In this document: piece by piece, positions 61,601 to 64,000 of the stretch
How positions within the stretch are numbered: the stretch's first letter is position 1
Layout of the letters: each line of letters opens with the position of its first letter
Assembly (NCBI RefSeq): GCF_035083965.1
Contig: NC_089722.1
Span: forward strand, 18,848,642-18,912,641
Length of the DNA stretch: 64,000 bases
Direction of reading: 5' to 3'
Origin: Branchiostoma lanceolatum
Taxonomy: Eukaryota > Chordata > Leptocardii > Amphioxiformes > Branchiostomatidae
The notes under the pieces: generated by a model
The model's input: only the letters and a program-made list of their open reading frames with translations
Databases searched by the model: none
What the model was told of the DNA's origin: nothing
Translations under genes and position numbers: made by a program

Positions 61601-63629
61601 AGTTTCACATTTTGTCATCACTATCATTTAAGAACTGTTGTCAAGCATATACTTCAATGCAAAAACACAACACTTTTGGTAAAGATTTTGATGGAATATT
61701 TTGCATTTTGCTGTCAGATAGTGGCTTTCTAGTTTCTCATTTGTCTTTCACAGTCACCTGTCCTTGGTGCTGAACACCATCCATTTTACCATTCCCTTGT
61801 TTTAACTATAAAATATTTTTCGTTTCTCTATGGGCAGCTACCACCAGGCCTGTCTGCCTGGCTGACATCTACATCTACATCTATACGGTACGTGGCAAGA
61901 CCCCGCAAGGGGCATAACGCCAAGGGAAATGTCAGGGTCACGCCCATAATGTGCCCTGACTGTCTAAATGAATACAAACACATCCTGTCAGTCAATGTCT
62001 GAGTGACAGCTGAGGAGAAAACGTTTTCCACGCACAAACTTCAGTGCTGATGGTGTACTGTACAGGCTCCTCTTGGATTGGTTCAAACTGGTACACCAGA
62101 TATACCCCCTCACACGACGGCAGCAGGGTGGGGCGACTGAGGGGGTAGGGACGGGGGAGGGGGGGTCTTTTCTGTCTCCTCTTCATCTGGGGTCTTCTTG
62201 GGTGAACCAGGATGGAAGCATTGGATTCTAAGAAGGAATCATTACATCCAAAAAAAAAGAAAAAAGATTGAATCTGAATGATTCGTCAATGAACATTTAT
62301 TAACTAAACTACGAATAACTATACAAAATGCACATTTTCAAGTTATAATGTCAAAAGCATATACAATTGTTCTGAACGCCATCCATAAGCTAACTGATAG
62401 TCTTGTCCCTGATGCAGAGCACCTTCTACACAAAGGCAAACCTGTATTTGGTGCTGATTGTCATTAACACACAGGTAGACACTCCAGGGTACTGAATACC
62501 ATACATTAATCTGTAAACACACTTGTCCTTGGTGCTGAACACCATTCACACACAGGTGAATACACCTGTTCTTGCTGCTAAACACCATACACACACAGGT
62601 AAACACAACTTTCCTTGCTGCTAAACACCATACACACACTACATGTGTGTGGATGGTGTTCAGCACGAAGGACAGAACATGCCCTTCTTTGGTGCTAGAT
62701 GCCACATCCACACACAGGTAACCACACATGTCCTTCATTGTAAATGCCTTCCACACAGGTAAACACACCTGTCCCTGGTGCTGAATACCATCCAAACACA
62801 GGTAAACACACTTTTCCTTTGTCCTTTAGAGGGACATGCAAGTATGGATTCAAAAGACGCTTATCAGTTTGTTTGCTCCTGCAGTTGTGCCTTGCCACTT
62901 CCTCATGAAGCCTACCTTCAGGTTTGTAGGCTGTGAGAATTCTGAAGACGTAATCTGTGGCCTCCTCTTCTGTGGTGCTCTCCCCTGCCTCTCCTTCCTT
63001 GCTATCGGCTTTGTGGATGGTCACCTGTGGGTAGACAATTGTATATTGTTATGCAACCACAAACACTGTATTAATTTCATTGCCTACATGTAGACATGTA
63101 GAGATTGTGTCTTTTATTGACTTGGCCAGGACTGCCAATCCAAGCCACAGGCTGCTACTTAGGGTCAGCCTGTGTGTTCAAAACTACTACATTGTAGCTA
63201 CACCTAAACATATGATTGATGATTCTTTGAACCCCCCTTCCATTGGGGCAGTGATATCACTGCGATTGCACTGCGGCCATGCTGCAGCCTTAAATTTGAG
63301 AGAATGACCAACAATAAAGAATGAATATTTTTCATGATTTTTGTGTTTTGTTGTCTATTCAGCTGTACTTAACATGATATTCCAATCATGAAATGAAGGG
63401 TTACACAAATCCAATGTAGGTCACAGTAAGAGTGAAATTGCAGTGCAATTGCCATCTAGCAGAATGGGGGCCTTGACATACTGTATGGATTTAAAACTCC
63501 TCAAAAGGACATCTTTAATAATAATGCGCATTGTGGGAGAGTCGGATAGTCTAAGATATACAGTTGCATCTAAGTGTGACCTACCTGTCTGGTACTTGCA
63601 GCTCCTCTTCTCCGCAGCCTTGGAAACAC
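48655..63629 (-). CDS. SGSM2: Small G-protein signalling modulator (SGSM1/2-type Rab-GAP), C-terminal part
   Basis: Exons in transcript order: 63629-63585, 63024-62916, 60975-60826 (optional), 60479-60432, 59264-59072, 58289-58209, 57640-57576, 57386-57241, 56652-56584, 56070-55828, 54836-54393, 53492-53368, 52983-52901, 52568-52459, 49976-49880, 49502-49335, 48743-48655. Phases all join (754 aa, or 704 without the optional exon). ATDYVFRI marks the Rap/Rab-binding PH-like region; [17 protein letters not shown] is a family signature. The TBC Rab-GAP domain is split by a long acidic insert and carries the arginine finger [12 protein letters not shown] and glutamine finger YVQGMCDL. The end is ELQSLIENK. 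The N-terminal RUN domain must lie right of the window. It could be the single ancestor of SGSM1 and SGSM2; linkage to METTL16/LIS1 favours SGSM2. Confidence 0.92.
49120..49181 (-). pseudogene. Partial duplicate of SGSM exon end and donor
   Basis: ACCCGTACCGTTGAAGAAC (plus strand, 49164-49182) repeats the exon 3' end plus GTAC donor at 49328-49346. The preceding 40 bp (GATAGTGAGTGTGAGCGAG against GATAGCGAGTGAGAGTGAG) is duplicated too. It is a decoy donor in the intron. Confidence 0.65.
49585..49645 (+). repeat. (CA)n microsatellite
   Basis: CACACA tracts interrupted by AAACT/AAAC, in the intron before the SGSM exon 49502-49335. Confidence 0.85.
50466..52505 (-). repeat. Minisatellite: about 45 copies of an SGSM exon end with splice donor
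   Basis: I count 45 units of 44 or 46 bp (they differ by one GT). On the minus strand each unit holds CCATGGACACAC(AC)TTTGCC and ATGAGATCCCTCATACAG followed by GTGAGC, that is, the last 13 codons ([13 protein letters not shown]) of the exon 52568-52459 plus its donor. The authentic exon is at the high-coordinate end; the original intron start (GTGAGAGTCAC) is at the low-coordinate end. Units are almost identical; one (51263-51295) has two substitutions. Confidence 0.95.
54159..54374. mobile_element. MITE with GGGCTGTCTC terminal repeats, SGSM intron
   Basis: GCAGGGCTGTCTCAAGG at the left and GTTGGAGACAGCCCTAG at the right are inverted. It is related to 29723-29946. Its right end lies only about 20 bp from the exon 3' end at 54393. 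Confidence 0.65.
54393..54836 (-). CDS. SGSM exon: acidic/Ser-rich insert between the TBC halves
   Basis: The 148-codon exon (phase 0 both ends) is hydrophilic and low in complexity, with [22 protein letters not shown] and [13 protein letters not shown] runs and several possible phosphorylation sites. Human SGSM proteins have a similarly placed, poorly conserved insert. It does not belong to the TBC core. Confidence 0.85.
59321..59417. mobile_element. Short foldback element, SGSM intron
   Basis: GCGGGTATCTCACAGGACTGCA pairs with TGCAGTCCAGTGAGATACCTGC. A shorter inner pair is TTGCACCAG / CTGGTGCAA. Confidence 0.75.
60826..60975 (-). CDS. Possible cassette exon of SGSM
   Basis: The segment has an acceptor (TTTTCCAG) and donor (CAAG|GTAAAA), is 150 nt (a multiple of 3) and joins in phase with both neighbours. 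The encoded residues (including [20 protein letters not shown]) are not recognised from vertebrate SGSM. It may be an alternative exon or a chance open segment. Confidence 0.35.
62390..62830. repeat. Degenerate tandem repeat, SGSM intron
   Basis: Diverged units of about 55-60 bp carry ACACAGGTAAACACACCTGT and TGGTGCTGAACACCAT words. A stray unit (CACCTGTCCTTGGTGCTGAA) is at 61755-61780. Minus-strand open frames here come from the repeat. Confidence 0.7.
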
Positions 63630-64000
63630 CTGCTTGGGATGGAGGACAGACAGGAATGGGGACATTCAGTTAATTCTGCAGGGAAGTAGCACTTCCACAG
63701 AACGTATACTATCAGGTTGTGTTCCCATATATAAGGTGATATCCAGTGTATAGTTTCCAACTGTAGTGATATTGCATGCATATAAATGGACGATAAGTTA
63801 AGTATGAATCATATACTTTCATTAATGGAGATCTTTCAAATAAATAAAACTCTGCAATGTTGACCAAACATCCAACAGAAACCATAATAAATTCTATACA
63901 TGCCTAATAACACATTGCAACTGTCAACTGAGATATCATGCTGGTCAAGGGTTAAAAGGTGTCTAGTCTGTGTAATAGACTGGGATGGGGCCTTCTAATA

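Overview
The window looks like nuclear DNA of an invertebrate chordate, most likely an amphioxus-type cephalochordate. This is inferred from vertebrate-like but diverged single-copy genes with short GT-AG exons, moderate introns (100 bp to 7 kb), many foldback MITEs and no bacterial-type operons. The species cannot be fixed from sequence alone.

Four kinds of gene can be reconstructed exon by exon. (1) METTL16, minus strand, 17266 to 11755, seven exons, 524 aa: an RNA m6A methyltransferase with an NPPF motif. (2) LIS1/PAFAH1B1, plus strand, 18415 to 32730, ten coding exons, 406 aa: a LisH + coiled-coil + seven-blade WD40 dynein regulator. It is head to head with METTL16 across about 1.15 kb. 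(3) The C-terminal 700-750 residues of a small G-protein signalling modulator (SGSM1/2 type, Rab-GAP TBC domain), minus strand, from 63629 down to the stop at 48655; its N-terminal exons lie beyond the right edge. (4) A family of BRICHOS-domain membrane/secretory precursors with an extremely Arg/Trp-rich last exon: a partial copy at 151-1286 (+), a full copy at 8124-6120 (-) and a full copy at 41459-43630 (+).

The BRICHOS family is the most notable content. Five exons (N-terminal region, hydrophobic segment, BRICHOS) are nearly identical between copies, while the last exon is different in each: three 13-residue RRR repeats in one, a near-palindromic W/R/C peptide in another, and a short SWRRRR tail in the third. 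This is the architecture of BRICHOS-type antimicrobial peptide precursors such as polychaete arenicin, so I read the locus as a host-defence peptide cluster with a swapped or fast-evolving effector exon. No function is shown directly.

The two full BRICHOS copies and several kb of flanking repeats form an inverted duplication (about 6.1-10.1 kb versus 39.8-43.6 kb) that brackets the METTL16-LIS1 block. Compared with the human order SGSM2(+), METTL16(-), PAFAH1B1(+), the order here equals the human order with only the METTL16-LIS1 block inverted, which is what recombination between these inverted arms would produce.

Layout: 1-1.3 kb BRICHOS copy A (partial); 1.3-6.1 kb repeats, including a GC-rich tandem block and a 0.93-kb foldback; 6.1-8.4 kb BRICHOS copy B; 8.4-10.5 kb repeat-rich duplicated flank; 10.6-17.3 kb METTL16; 17.3-18.4 kb bidirectional promoter; 18.4-32.7 kb LIS1; 32.7-39.7 kb LIS1 3' flank with MITEs; 39.8-43.6 kb duplicated flank and BRICHOS copy C; 43.7-45.3 kb repeats; 45.3-63.6 kb SGSM gene, including a 2-kb minisatellite of about 45 copies of one exon end with its splice donor.
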